Positions 15,355 to 22,380 of a stretch of DNA of 26,835 bases are shown here, piece after piece. Under the pieces are notes generated by a model. That model saw nothing but the letters and a program-made list of their open reading frames with translations. It was not told where the DNA came from and did not search any database. This DNA is from JBBAGE01 sp041655055. GTDB lineage: Bacteria; Pseudomonadota; Alphaproteobacteria; Rhodobacterales; Rhodobacteraceae. Position 1 is the first letter of the stretch, and the number at the start of each line of letters is the position of its first letter. The DNA lies in NCBI GenBank assembly GCA_041655055.1, contig JBBAGE010000013.1, positions 1-26,835 on the forward strand, read 5' to 3'. A program made the translations under genes and the position numbers.

Positions 15355-15411
15355 TGGACCACCTCCTTTCAAAAATTGCCGTTACGCAGAAGGTGGCACA
15401 TATTTGGTGTA

Positions 15412-15417
15412 TGTCAA
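15412..15417 (-). promoter_or_regulatory. Candidate -35 element of the arfB leader transcript
   Basis: TTGACA, the perfect -35 consensus, reads leftward from 15417, 7 nt past the yhhQ stop. No good TATAAT follows at 16-18 nt (ACCTTC at 17). A CCACCT at about 15 nt gives some resemblance to a heat-shock sigma (RpoH) type -10, so the sigma factor is uncertain. Confidence 0.45.
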
Positions 15418-15423
15418 AGAAAT

Positions 15424-16065
15424 TCACGCAATTTGTGTGATTAATCGCTTCACGATCAGGCGAAATGGCACCAGCGCGATGAAAGCGATCGATATTTTAA
15501 CCATCCAATCCGCGACCGCCAGCGTCATCCAAAGCGGAATTTCCGGTCCGATCAACAAGAACGGCGCCGCCTCGGCGGCCCATGCGACCTCGGCATCGGC
15601 CTGCGCGCCAAAGCTGAGCGTGCCGGAAAAGGCGATGCCGAAAAACAGCACCGTGTCCAGGATCGACGCCGCGATCCCCGAACCCAGCGGCGCGCGCCAC
15701 CATGCGCCCTGTCGCAACAGGTTGAACACCATCACATCCAGCAATTGCGACGCCAAAAATGCCGTGGCCGATGCGATCGCCACCCGCAAGGCCACCGCCG
15801 ATCCGGTGACGCCGGGGGCGAATTCCACCGTGATCTGCGTGCCGATCAGCGAACAGATGATGCCGGTGACCAGCCCCGCGAAAATCACCTTGCGCGCCGC
15901 AGATGTGCCGTAAACACGGTTCATCACATCGGTAACCAGAAAGGCAAAAGGCAGGGTAAAGGCGCCCCATGTCAGCAATCCGTCAAGGATCAGAAACTGC
16001 ACAAGGATGTTCGAGGCCACGACGATGATGGCCATGGCGATCACGCCGGGAAGGATACGCGTCAT
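15424..16065 (-). CDS. yhhQ: Queuosine precursor transporter (YhhQ/VUT family)
   Basis: An inner-membrane transporter of the vitamin uptake (VUT)/ECF-like superfamily; E. coli YhhQ imports preQ0/preQ1 for tRNA queuosine. The 213-residue product has about six hydrophobic segments, starting MTRILPGVIAMAIIVVASN. The conserved F-L-V-T-D-V-M-N-R-V-Y-G motif follows TM2, and A-S-Q-L-L-D-V-M-V-F comes near the middle. ATG 16065 is chosen; the frame is open to 16149, but that extension is hydrophilic and overlaps the neighbour's end. I looked for a preQ1 aptamer in the 85 bp upstream and could not make one. It is the last gene of the minus-strand MFS-mepA-phytase-like run. Substrate assignment is by family. 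Confidence 0.85.
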   Translation of the reverse strand: MTRILPGVIAMAIIVVASNILVQFLILDGLLTWGAFTLPFAFLVTDVMNRVYGTSAARKVIFAGLVTGIICSLIGTQITVEFAPGVTGSAVALRVAIASATAFLASQLLDVMVFNLLRQGAWWRAPLGSGIAASILDTVLFFGIAFSGTLSFGAQADAEVAWAAEAAPFLLIGPEIPLWMTLAVADWMVKISIAFIALVPFRLIVKRLITQIA

Positions 16066-16150
16066 TTGATTTGATCCGTTTTTGCAAGGTAGCGGAGACT
16101 TGGCCCCATCGGGCGCGCCCTGTCTAATGCCTTGCGGTGGCGGATACAAG

Positions 16151-17041
16151 CTAATCCTTAAGCCGGTATTCCACGAATTCGGTGCGCTGGAACGGGTGAA
16201 AATTATCGTCTGAAATCATGGTGATACGGATTGCGCCATCCGGGTCGCGCCAGACGGCGATCCCTTCGAGATTGTCATGCGCCCCTGTGCCGGTTTGCAG
16301 CAGGGTTTCTTCGGACAGCACGGCATCGCCCTCGATCACAAAGCGGCGAACGCGGGTTTGAAAGCCGAAAAAGGCCAGGTGGCGTTCCAGCAGGTAAAGT
16401 TTGCCATCCGGGCCGAAATCGGCCCCCACGGCCAGAAATTTGCCATCGCGGCGCAGCGAAAACGGCTGTTCCCACCCGTCACCGTCAAAGCGATATACCG
16501 GAAAAGGCCGCGTCCATTCGCCCGAACGTTCGGGCAGGGTATAAAGCCGGCCCTGATCGTCGATCGCCAAGGCTTCCAACGACGAATTAAGCTGCATTTG
16601 TGCAAAATCGTCATGTTGGGGCAGCCGTTCCGCCGGGCCCGTGGCATCGGCATAGGCCCAGACGCGATGCAGCCCTTCAAACGATACGAAAATCCGGCCG
16701 TCGGCGCTGCGGGCGACGCCCTCGGCATCGGTTTCAAATTCGCGCAAGGGTTCCCCCCCGGGGCGCAGCAGCGGATTCAGCGCCAGATCGGCGACACCGC
16801 TGATCTGGCCATCCTGGCGCAGCAACCGGCCGGTCGCAATCGCGCCCCGGTCGCTGACGGCGACGAAATCGCTGCCATCGGGGGCCAGATCCAGCCCCGA
16901 CATCCCGCCAAACAGCGGCGAAGGATCGCGCCAGGTATATTGCCCGACCAGTTCCGCGCGCAGCGTCGGCCCGGCCACCGGGGCCGTTCCGTGCAGCGCG
17001 ATGGTGCCGCAGATCAGCGCGACGAAAGAACGGCGGAGCAT
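16151..17041 (-). CDS. Secreted phytase-like (esterase-like activity of phytase) beta-propeller protein
   Basis: A 296-residue protein with an N-terminal signal peptide (MLRRSFVALICGTIALHGTA then P-V-A-G) and a repeated propeller pattern of the 'esterase-like activity of phytase' family. Examples are G-M-S-G-L-D-L-A-P-D-G, D-A-E-G-V-A-R-S-A-D-G, L-E-A-L-A-I-D-D-Q-G and N-L-E-G-I-A-V-W-R-D. Each acidic turn (E/D-G/A-L/V) is typical of metal-binding propeller blades. The family name is historical and the substrate is unknown; phosphate ester hydrolysis should not be assumed. It is predicted periplasmic. Its ATG lies 28 nt inside the 3' end of mepA, which indicates translational coupling. It is followed by yhhQ after 85 bp. 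Confidence 0.8.
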   Translation of the reverse strand: MLRRSFVALICGTIALHGTAPVAGPTLRAELVGQYTWRDPSPLFGGMSGLDLAPDGSDFVAVSDRGAIATGRLLRQDGQISGVADLALNPLLRPGGEPLREFETDAEGVARSADGRIFVSFEGLHRVWAYADATGPAERLPQHDDFAQMQLNSSLEALAIDDQGRLYTLPERSGEWTRPFPVYRFDGDGWEQPFSLRRDGKFLAVGADFGPDGKLYLLERHLAFFGFQTRVRRFVIEGDAVLSEETLLQTGTGAHDNLEGIAVWRDPDGAIRITMISDDNFHPFQRTEFVEYRLKD

Positions 17042-17907
17042 TGTGCAGGCAGATCGGCAAGCGTCAGATCGCGCGTCGGGGCGGGGCGCGGTGCGGATGG
17101 GTCGGGCGGCGGCGGGCTGATGATATTGCGCACCCAGTCGCGGGCATCATCGCAGCCATCGCCGGGCGGGGGCGGTTCCTGATCCACGCAGCCGCGCGCG
17201 CCGGGCGGGCAGGCCAGCCGGACATGAAAATGCGTGTGATGCCCGGCCCATGGCCGCACCTTGCGCAGCCATGCTCGCTCGCCCACGGCATCATTGCACA
17301 TCTGCACCTTGGCGCCGGGAAAGATGAAAATCCGCGCCACGGCCGGGTCTTGGGCGGCGGCTTTGATAATTTCGTGATGGGCCCGGCTCCAGTTGCCATT
17401 GACATAGGCCCCGCTGGCGCGGCGGGTAGAGATCGAAGAAATACGCTCGCGCTCAGCCACGGTCAGGTTCAGCCGCTCGGGCGGCAGCATCCAGATATCG
17501 GCATCTAGCCCCATCTGGTGGCTGGCATGGCCGGTCAGCATCGGCCCGCCGCGCGCCTGCGACAGATCGCCGACATAAAGCCCCGCCCAGCCGGGTTGGG
17601 CCGCGGCCGTCTGGCCAAGCCGTTCGATAAAGGAAATCAGCGCCGGATGGCCCCAGTTGCGATCACGCGACAGCCGCATGGCCTGCCAGGTCGGGCCGGT
17701 TTGCGGCAGCGCCACCGCACCGGCCAGACAGCCGTTGGCATAGCTGCCGATCGGCGCGGGCGCTTGGGCCGAGGCGCCATTTGCGGCGGCGAACAGGGTT
17801 TTCGCCGGCTGCATATTGCTTTGCGATACGGCGACCTGATCCGCAGGCTGCGGTGCGCAGGCGGCCAGTAGCAGCCCGATCAAGAGGGCTCGGGCGATGC
17901 GGACCAT
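17014..17907 (-). CDS. mepA: Penicillin-insensitive murein endopeptidase MepA (lipoprotein-type signal)
   Basis: MepA is a zinc-dependent LAS-family peptidase that cleaves D-Ala-mDAP cross-links in peptidoglycan in the periplasm. The 297-residue product starts MVRIARALLIGLLLAAC; LAAC with C17 is a lipobox, so it may be lipid-anchored, unlike E. coli MepA. Metal and catalytic residues are visible: G-H127-A-S-H130-x6-D137 and H226-x-H228 in HHTHFHV. The C-terminus has the typical G-C-V-D-Q...P-P-P-G-D-G-C cysteine pattern, then a proline-rich stretch. ATG 17907 has AGGA about 7-9 nt upstream; the frame is open to 18180, but that extension is antisense-like and lies inside the MFS gene. It overlaps the MFS gene by 28 nt and the phytase-like gene by 28 nt. 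Confidence 0.93.
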   Translation of the reverse strand: MVRIARALLIGLLLAACAPQPADQVAVSQSNMQPAKTLFAAANGASAQAPAPIGSYANGCLAGAVALPQTGPTWQAMRLSRDRNWGHPALISFIERLGQTAAAQPGWAGLYVGDLSQARGGPMLTGHASHQMGLDADIWMLPPERLNLTVAERERISSISTRRASGAYVNGNWSRAHHEIIKAAAQDPAVARIFIFPGAKVQMCNDAVGERAWLRKVRPWAGHHTHFHVRLACPPGARGCVDQEPPPPGDGCDDARDWVRNIISPPPPDPSAPRPAPTRDLTLADLPAQCSAVLSSR

Positions 17908-19271
17908 GATGGTTCCTGTGCTCCTTCGGGTTCGACCCAGATTAACAGGATAAGCCCGGCAAGGAACAGCACAATCAACGGCGTGATCCCGAGGCGCTGG
18001 CTTCCGCTTATATCCGTGGCCAAGGCGATGGCGGCGGGGGCGAGAAATGACGTGGCTTTGCCCGAAAGTGCATAAAGCCCAAAGGCTTCGGTCATGCGGT
18101 GCGGGTTGGCTTGGCGCACCATCATCGTGCGGCTGGCCGCCTGCAGCGCCCCACCCGCGGCCCCGATCAGACATCCGCAAAGGTAAAAGGCAATATCAGG
18201 CGCCATTGAACCCGCGGCCACGGGCACGAACAGCACCGCATCACGCGAAATCAGGATGATCGCGACGGATACGCCCAGCAAAACCACAATTGCGGTCATG
18301 ATCACCGGTTTCGGCCCCCGCCGCCCATCGGCCCGCCCGCCGACATAGGCAAAGATCGCCCCGGTAATTGCCGCCACGATGCCAAAAATCCCGATATCCA
18401 CAACGCTCCATCCCAATGTGCCCAATGCGTATATCCCACCAAAGGTATACATCCCGTTAAGCGCATCGCGATAAAACATCGACGACAGCAAATAGGTCGA
18501 CAGGCTGGCCTGCCCCGGCAAGCGGCGGATCGTGGCCGCCAGGTCCGTTAGCCCGCGGCGCAGCGATGGCCGGGCGCGCGCAGCCTCGGGGCGGTCGCGC
18601 ACCCAGAGGAAAAACGGGATCATGAACACGATATACCACAGCCCCGCCAGCGGCCCGACCGCGCGCGTGCCTTCGCGCATGTCCGGGTCCAACCCGAATA
18701 CCGGCGCGATGCCCAGAAACGTCACGCCCGCCGCGTTTTCGGCCAGAAACAGCAGCACCAGCGCCAGTGCGATGATGCCGCCGACATAGCCCCAGGCCCA
18801 GCCGGAACCGGAAATCCGCCCGATCTCGCCGCGCGCACCCAGATCGGGCAGCATGGCATTGGTAAAAATCGTCGCAAATTCGGCACCAATCAGCCCGAAT
18901 GCGAAAAAAGCCAGCACCAGCGGGATGTCAAGCGTGCCCGGCACCGCCAGCCACAGGCCAAAACAGCCCAGCACATAAAGCCCCGAAAACCCCCAGATCC
19001 ATGGCAGCCGCCGCCCGGTGCCATCGGCCATTGCGCCCAAAACCGGCGCAAGCACGGCGATGATCACCCCGGCGGCGGTCAGCCCGTAACCCCAATAGGC
19101 CTGCGCACTGGCCTGCGCGGCAGCGGGGGCCATGCCGTTCGCAGTCAGTTTGATGATCACCGCTTCGGCAAAGAACGGGCCAAAGATAAAGGTCAGCAGC
19201 ACCGTCGCATAGGGCTGGCTGGCCCAATCGAACATCATCCAGCCCCAGATGCGTTTCCGCTGATCGCTCAT
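17880..19271 (-). CDS. MFS transporter, UMF1 / Atg22-like family
   Basis: A 463-residue inner-membrane protein with about 12 hydrophobic segments. The N-terminal W-G-W-M-M-F-D-W-A-S-Q-P-Y motif is the signature of the UMF1 (Atg22-like) branch of the major facilitator superfamily, whose eukaryotic member exports amino acids from the vacuole. A second landmark is A-P-V-L-G-A-M-A-D-G-T-G-R-R in the loop after TM2, the MFS motif-A equivalent. Substrate is unknown. AAAGG lies about 9 nt before ATG 19271. It is followed by mepA with a 28-nt overlap and preceded by the thioesterase after 61 bp, so all may share a transcript. Confidence 0.88.
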   Translation of the reverse strand: MSDQRKRIWGWMMFDWASQPYATVLLTFIFGPFFAEAVIIKLTANGMAPAAAQASAQAYWGYGLTAAGVIIAVLAPVLGAMADGTGRRLPWIWGFSGLYVLGCFGLWLAVPGTLDIPLVLAFFAFGLIGAEFATIFTNAMLPDLGARGEIGRISGSGWAWGYVGGIIALALVLLFLAENAAGVTFLGIAPVFGLDPDMREGTRAVGPLAGLWYIVFMIPFFLWVRDRPEAARARPSLRRGLTDLAATIRRLPGQASLSTYLLSSMFYRDALNGMYTFGGIYALGTLGWSVVDIGIFGIVAAITGAIFAYVGGRADGRRGPKPVIMTAIVVLLGVSVAIILISRDAVLFVPVAAGSMAPDIAFYLCGCLIGAAGGALQAASRTMMVRQANPHRMTEAFGLYALSGKATSFLAPAAIALATDISGSQRLGITPLIVLFLAGLILLIWVEPEGAQEPSWSASPEPS

Positions 19272-19332
19272 CTTGATGCGCCTTTGTGGTTCGGGCGGAT
19301 AGAACAGGGAAAGTCTGCGCGTTGCAAGCGGC

Positions 19333-19872
19333 TCAACGGGTCATTTGCGGGGGCCAGGGCCGGGCATCTTCGGCGCGGCTCCACAGTTCGATCCATTCGT
19401 CCAGCGGGGGGCTGTCGGGGCCCAGGCCGATTGCCTCGGCCACGCGCGGGGCGGGCACGATGCCGTTGCGATCGGTCACGGCGACGCGGTAAACGGCGTG
19501 GTTGGCGCAGATTTCGCCCGCTTTCCACATGGATTGCTCCATATAAAGAAAGCGCTGGTCCCAGCCCACCAGACGGCTGCGCATTTCAAACCGCTGCATG
19601 TTCTTGATCCGCTGGCGATAGCGCACGACCACGCCGGCCATCGCCGCGCCCCAGCGGTGTTCGCGCATCGCCTCCAGCATGCCAAGCCGGATCATCAGCG
19701 GCACCCGCCCCAGATCAAGCAGGCTGAGCGTGCGCCCGTTGTTGAGCTCGGCCGCCATGTCCAGATCCCATGGCCAACAGATGTGGTTGGAAAAATGGGT
19801 CTCATGCAGCCCAAGCCGCGGCGCCTTGCGATAAAGCGCGATTTCTTTGAATAGACGTATGAAGGGAAACAT
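19333..19872 (-). CDS. Hotdog-fold acyl-CoA thioesterase-like protein
   Basis: A 179-residue protein of the 4HBT_2 / THEM6-like hotdog group, predicted to hydrolyse an acyl-CoA or related thioester. It has the family's N-terminal D-L-D-M-A-A-E-L-N-N-G-R (from residue 37 on), then a central helix and the strand R-Y-R-Q-R-I-K, followed by S-R-L-V-G-W-D-Q-R-F-L-Y-M-E-Q, a common hotdog strand pair. ATG 19872 gives MFPFIRLFKEIALYR and has AAGG about 9 nt upstream. The frame is open to 20055, but the extension is antisense to the YggT gene and is rejected. It is divergent from YggT. Substrate and pathway are unknown. Confidence 0.75.
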   Translation of the reverse strand: MFPFIRLFKEIALYRKAPRLGLHETHFSNHICWPWDLDMAAELNNGRTLSLLDLGRVPLMIRLGMLEAMREHRWGAAMAGVVVRYRQRIKNMQRFEMRSRLVGWDQRFLYMEQSMWKAGEICANHAVYRVAVTDRNGIVPAPRVAEAIGLGPDSPPLDEWIELWSRAEDARPWPPQMTR

Positions 19873-19966
19873 ATATGAAGCCTTGCCAGTGATGACGGAT
19901 ACCTTGCGCCGCCGCATCACAGGCCATAGATGTTCGGCATAGCAAAAATCAAGCAGGACGTGGCGC

Positions 19967-20254
19967 ATGCTCTCACTCATCCAGATTATCCTGATGATCC
20001 TTGGCGTCGCCAAATTCGTGATGATCGTGCATATCATCATGAGCTGGCTGATCAATTTTCAGGTGCTGAACCTGCGTCAACAATTGGTGGCGCAGATCTG
20101 GTTCGGGCTGAACCGCCTGTTAGAGCCGGTTTACGGCCCGATCCGGCGGGTGCTTCCGCAGATGTCGGGGCTGGATCTGGCGCCGCTGGTGGCGTTTTTG
20201 GCGATTTATGCGCTGGAAATCATCATCCGCAACAACGCGGTCTATTTCCTGTAG
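19967..20254 (+). CDS. YggT family membrane protein
   Basis: A 95-residue integral membrane protein with two hydrophobic segments (about 5-30 and 68-88) separated by the conserved loop L-N-R-L-L-E-P-V-Y-G-P-I-R-R-V-L-P (48-64), the YggT/Ycf19 signature. Family members are linked to osmotic tolerance in E. coli and to cell-division or SepF-associated loci elsewhere; the exact role is unknown. It starts at ATG 19967 and is divergent from the thioesterase across 94 bp. It is followed after 75 bp, containing a GC-rich hairpin, by recQ. Confidence 0.85.
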   Translation: MLSLIQIILMILGVAKFVMIVHIIMSWLINFQVLNLRQQLVAQIWFGLNRLLEPVYGPIRRVLPQMSGLDLAPLVAFLAIYALEIIIRNNAVYFL

Positions 20255-20270
20255 CGCGGGGATTGGCCTT

Positions 20271-20308
20271 GTTCCACCTGCCCCCCTGTGGAATGAGGGG
20301 GGTGGAAC
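20271..20308 (+). other. GC-rich hairpin between yggT-family gene and recQ
   Basis: GTTCCA (20271-20276) pairs with TGGAAC (20303-20308) and CCCCCC (20281-20286) with GGGGGG (20297-20302), leaving a CCTG bulge and the loop TGTGGAATGA. The loop itself holds GTGGAA, which can instead pair with TTCCAC at 20272-20277, so two exclusive folds exist. There is no T-tract, so it is not a simple terminator. It ends 21 nt before the recQ ATG. Confidence 0.5.
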
Positions 20309-20329
20309 CCGATCAACCCCTGCAGGCCC

Positions 20330-22378
20330 ATGACTTCGTCTGACGCGCTTTTGTCCTCTGTGTTTGGCTTTGATGCCTTTCGGCCCGGCCAGCGCGAGAT
20401 TGTCGATTCCGTGGCGCGGGGCGATAACGTGCTGGCGATCATGCCGACGGGCGGGGGGAAATCGCTTTGTTTTCAACTGCCTGCACTGATGCGCGATGGG
20501 GTCACGGTGGTGATATCGCCGCTGATTGCCTTGATGCGCGATCAGGTCCGCGCGTTGAACGAGGCAGGCGTTGCCGCCGCCGCGCTGCATTCGGGTAATA
20601 CCGATGCGGAAACCGATGCCATCCTTGATGCGCTGCACGCGGGGCAGATCAAGCTGCTTTACATGGCGCCCGAACGGCTGGCCTCGGGGGCGACGCTGTC
20701 GCTGTTGCGGCGGATCAACACCAGCCTGATCGCCGTGGACGAGGCACATTGCGTATCGCAATGGGGCCATGATTTCCGGCCCGATTATCTGCGGATCGGG
20801 GCGCTTCGGGCCGCGCTTGACGTGCCATTGGCGGCATTTACCGCCACCGCCGATGAACAGACCCGCCCCGAAATCATCGCGCGGCTGTTTGGCGGTGCCG
20901 AACCGCAGATATTCCTGCATGGGTTTGATCGGCCCAATATCCACCTGCGCTTTGCGGTCAAGGACAGCCCGCGCCGGCAGATTCTGGATTTTGCCCGCGC
21001 GCGCACGGGGCAATCGGGCATCGTCTATTGCGGCACCCGCGCGCGCACCGAAACCCTTGCCCGTGCGTTGGCCGAGGATGGCCATGCCGCGGTGGCCTAT
21101 CACGCCGGGCTCGATTCCGATATCAGGCGCGCGGTCGAACACCGTTTTCAGCAAGAAGACGGGCTGATCGTGGTCGCGACCGTGGCCTTTGGCATGGGGA
21201 TCGACAAACCCGATATCCGCTGGGTGGCGCATTCCGATCTGCCGAAAACGATCGAAGGCTATTATCAGGAAATCGGCCGCGCGGGCCGCGACGGGGCGCC
21301 TGCAGATACGCTGACGCTGTTTGGCGCCGAAGATCTGCGGTTCCGGCGCGGTCAGATCGACGAAAGCGCCGCGCCCCCCGAACGGCGGGCCGCCGATCAC
21401 ACCCGGCTGAACGCGCTGCTGGGTCTGGCCGAGGCCCAGACCTGTCGGCGGATCGCCCTGCTGGGGTATTTTGGCGAAACGGATATCGCGCCTTGCGGGA
21501 ATTGCGACAATTGCGACACGCCCCCGCAGGTGTTTGACGCCACCACCGCGGTGCGCAAGGCCCTGTCGGCGATATTGCGCACCGGGGAATATTTCGGCGC
21601 GGGGCATCTGATCGATATTCTGACCGGTAATACCACCGACAAGGTGCGCGAACGCGGGCATGAATCGCTGCCGACCTTTGGGGTGGGGCGCGAATATAAC
21701 CGCCGGCAATGGCAGGCGATTTTTCGCCAGATGATGGGCCGCGACCTGGTGCGCCCCGATCCTGCCCGCCACGGCGCCCTGTTCATGACCGAACCCGCGC
21801 GCACCGTGTTGCGCGGCGAAGAAAACGTGACGTTGCGCGCCGATACGCTGGATGCCAGCGCGCGTGGCACGCCGAATGTGGTCCGCGCGCTGGTGGCCGA
21901 AGAAGATGCGCCGCTTTTGTCCGCGCTCAAGGCCAAGCGGCGGGCGCTGGCAGAGGATGCGCGTGTCCCGGCCTATGTGATTTTCGCCGACCGCACCTTG
22001 ATCGAAATGGCCGAAAAGCGCCCAGCCGATTTTGATGAAATGGCGCGGATTTCGGGCGTGGGTGCGAAAAAGCTGGAACGCTACGGCGCGCTTTTCCTTG
22101 AGGTGATCACCGGCGCCGCGCCTGAATTGCCACATCCCAGCCGGCGCAAACTGGCCGGGCGCGATGATGCCGACCTTTATGATCAGTTGTTTACCACCCA
22201 GGCCGAGCTTGTGCGTGGCCGTTGCGGCACGAAAAAGCCATTGTCGTGCAGCACGGCCCAGATCGCGCGGCTTGTGGCGCAAAAACCGCGCGATCTGGCG
22301 GCGATCACGCGGATTCTGGATGCGCCCCGCGCCGAACGCTTTGGCCCGGCATTTCTGGATATATTGCACGGTGACTGA
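20330..22378 (+). CDS. recQ: ATP-dependent DNA helicase RecQ
   Basis: A 3'-5' superfamily 2 helicase acting with RecF-pathway proteins in recombination and fork repair. The product has 682 residues, somewhat longer than E. coli RecQ (about 610). Motif I is MPTGGGKS (38-45, K44). Motif II is DEAH at 137-140, followed by CVSQWGHDFRPDY (aromatic-rich loop). The RecQ zinc ligands are C372-x16-C389-x2-C392-x2-C395, spacing identical to E. coli. The RQC winged helix follows (about 400-500), and an HRDC-type domain (near 530-600) holds F-D-E-M-A-R-I-S-G-V-G-A-K-K-L-E-R. A further C-terminal stretch may be a second HRDC-like region. The ATG at 20330 has only a weak ribosome site (GCAGG). Its stop is 2 bp from the stop of the convergent sensor kinase. 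Confidence 0.96.
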   Translation: MTSSDALLSSVFGFDAFRPGQREIVDSVARGDNVLAIMPTGGGKSLCFQLPALMRDGVTVVISPLIALMRDQVRALNEAGVAAAALHSGNTDAETDAILDALHAGQIKLLYMAPERLASGATLSLLRRINTSLIAVDEAHCVSQWGHDFRPDYLRIGALRAALDVPLAAFTATADEQTRPEIIARLFGGAEPQIFLHGFDRPNIHLRFAVKDSPRRQILDFARARTGQSGIVYCGTRARTETLARALAEDGHAAVAYHAGLDSDIRRAVEHRFQQEDGLIVVATVAFGMGIDKPDIRWVAHSDLPKTIEGYYQEIGRAGRDGAPADTLTLFGAEDLRFRRGQIDESAAPPERRAADHTRLNALLGLAEAQTCRRIALLGYFGETDIAPCGNCDNCDTPPQVFDATTAVRKALSAILRTGEYFGAGHLIDILTGNTTDKVRERGHESLPTFGVGREYNRRQWQAIFRQMMGRDLVRPDPARHGALFMTEPARTVLRGEENVTLRADTLDASARGTPNVVRALVAEEDAPLLSALKAKRRALAEDARVPAYVIFADRTLIEMAEKRPADFDEMARISGVGAKKLERYGALFLEVITGAAPELPHPSRRKLAGRDDADLYDQLFTTQAELVRGRCGTKKPLSCSTAQIARLVAQKPRDLAAITRILDAPRAERFGPAFLDILHGD

Positions 22379-22380
22379 CC

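Larger units (their letters stand above)
15205..15397 (-). ncRNA. Candidate structured leader RNA (leader-peptide attenuator) of arfB
   Basis: Three hairpins can be read on the minus strand. A: GTTGCC (15306-15301) with GGCAGC (15296-15291), with loop TGAG containing the leader stop codon. B: GAT-T-GGGC (15270-15263) with GCCCATC (15252-15246). C: the terminator at 15232-15208. Segment GGCAGCCC (15296-15289) is also a perfect 8-nt complement of GGGCTGCC (15230-15223), the 5' arm of the terminator, so A and C compete with an antiterminator. The start of the RNA is not fixed; it should lie roughly at 15375-15390. A stand-alone regulatory RNA encoding a small peptide is the main alternative. No known RNA family was recognised. 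Confidence 0.5.

Noticed and set aside
15354..15370. Fragment of a 16S rRNA gene (plus strand resembles the 16S 3' end)
   Set aside because: The match is only the 17-nt anti-Shine-Dalgarno tail; no 16S helix 45 sequence precedes it. It is better explained as the complement of an extended Shine-Dalgarno on the minus strand.
16066..16150. preQ1 riboswitch upstream of yhhQ
   Set aside because: I could not build a preQ1-I or II aptamer; only a short GGGCGCGCCC palindrome is present.
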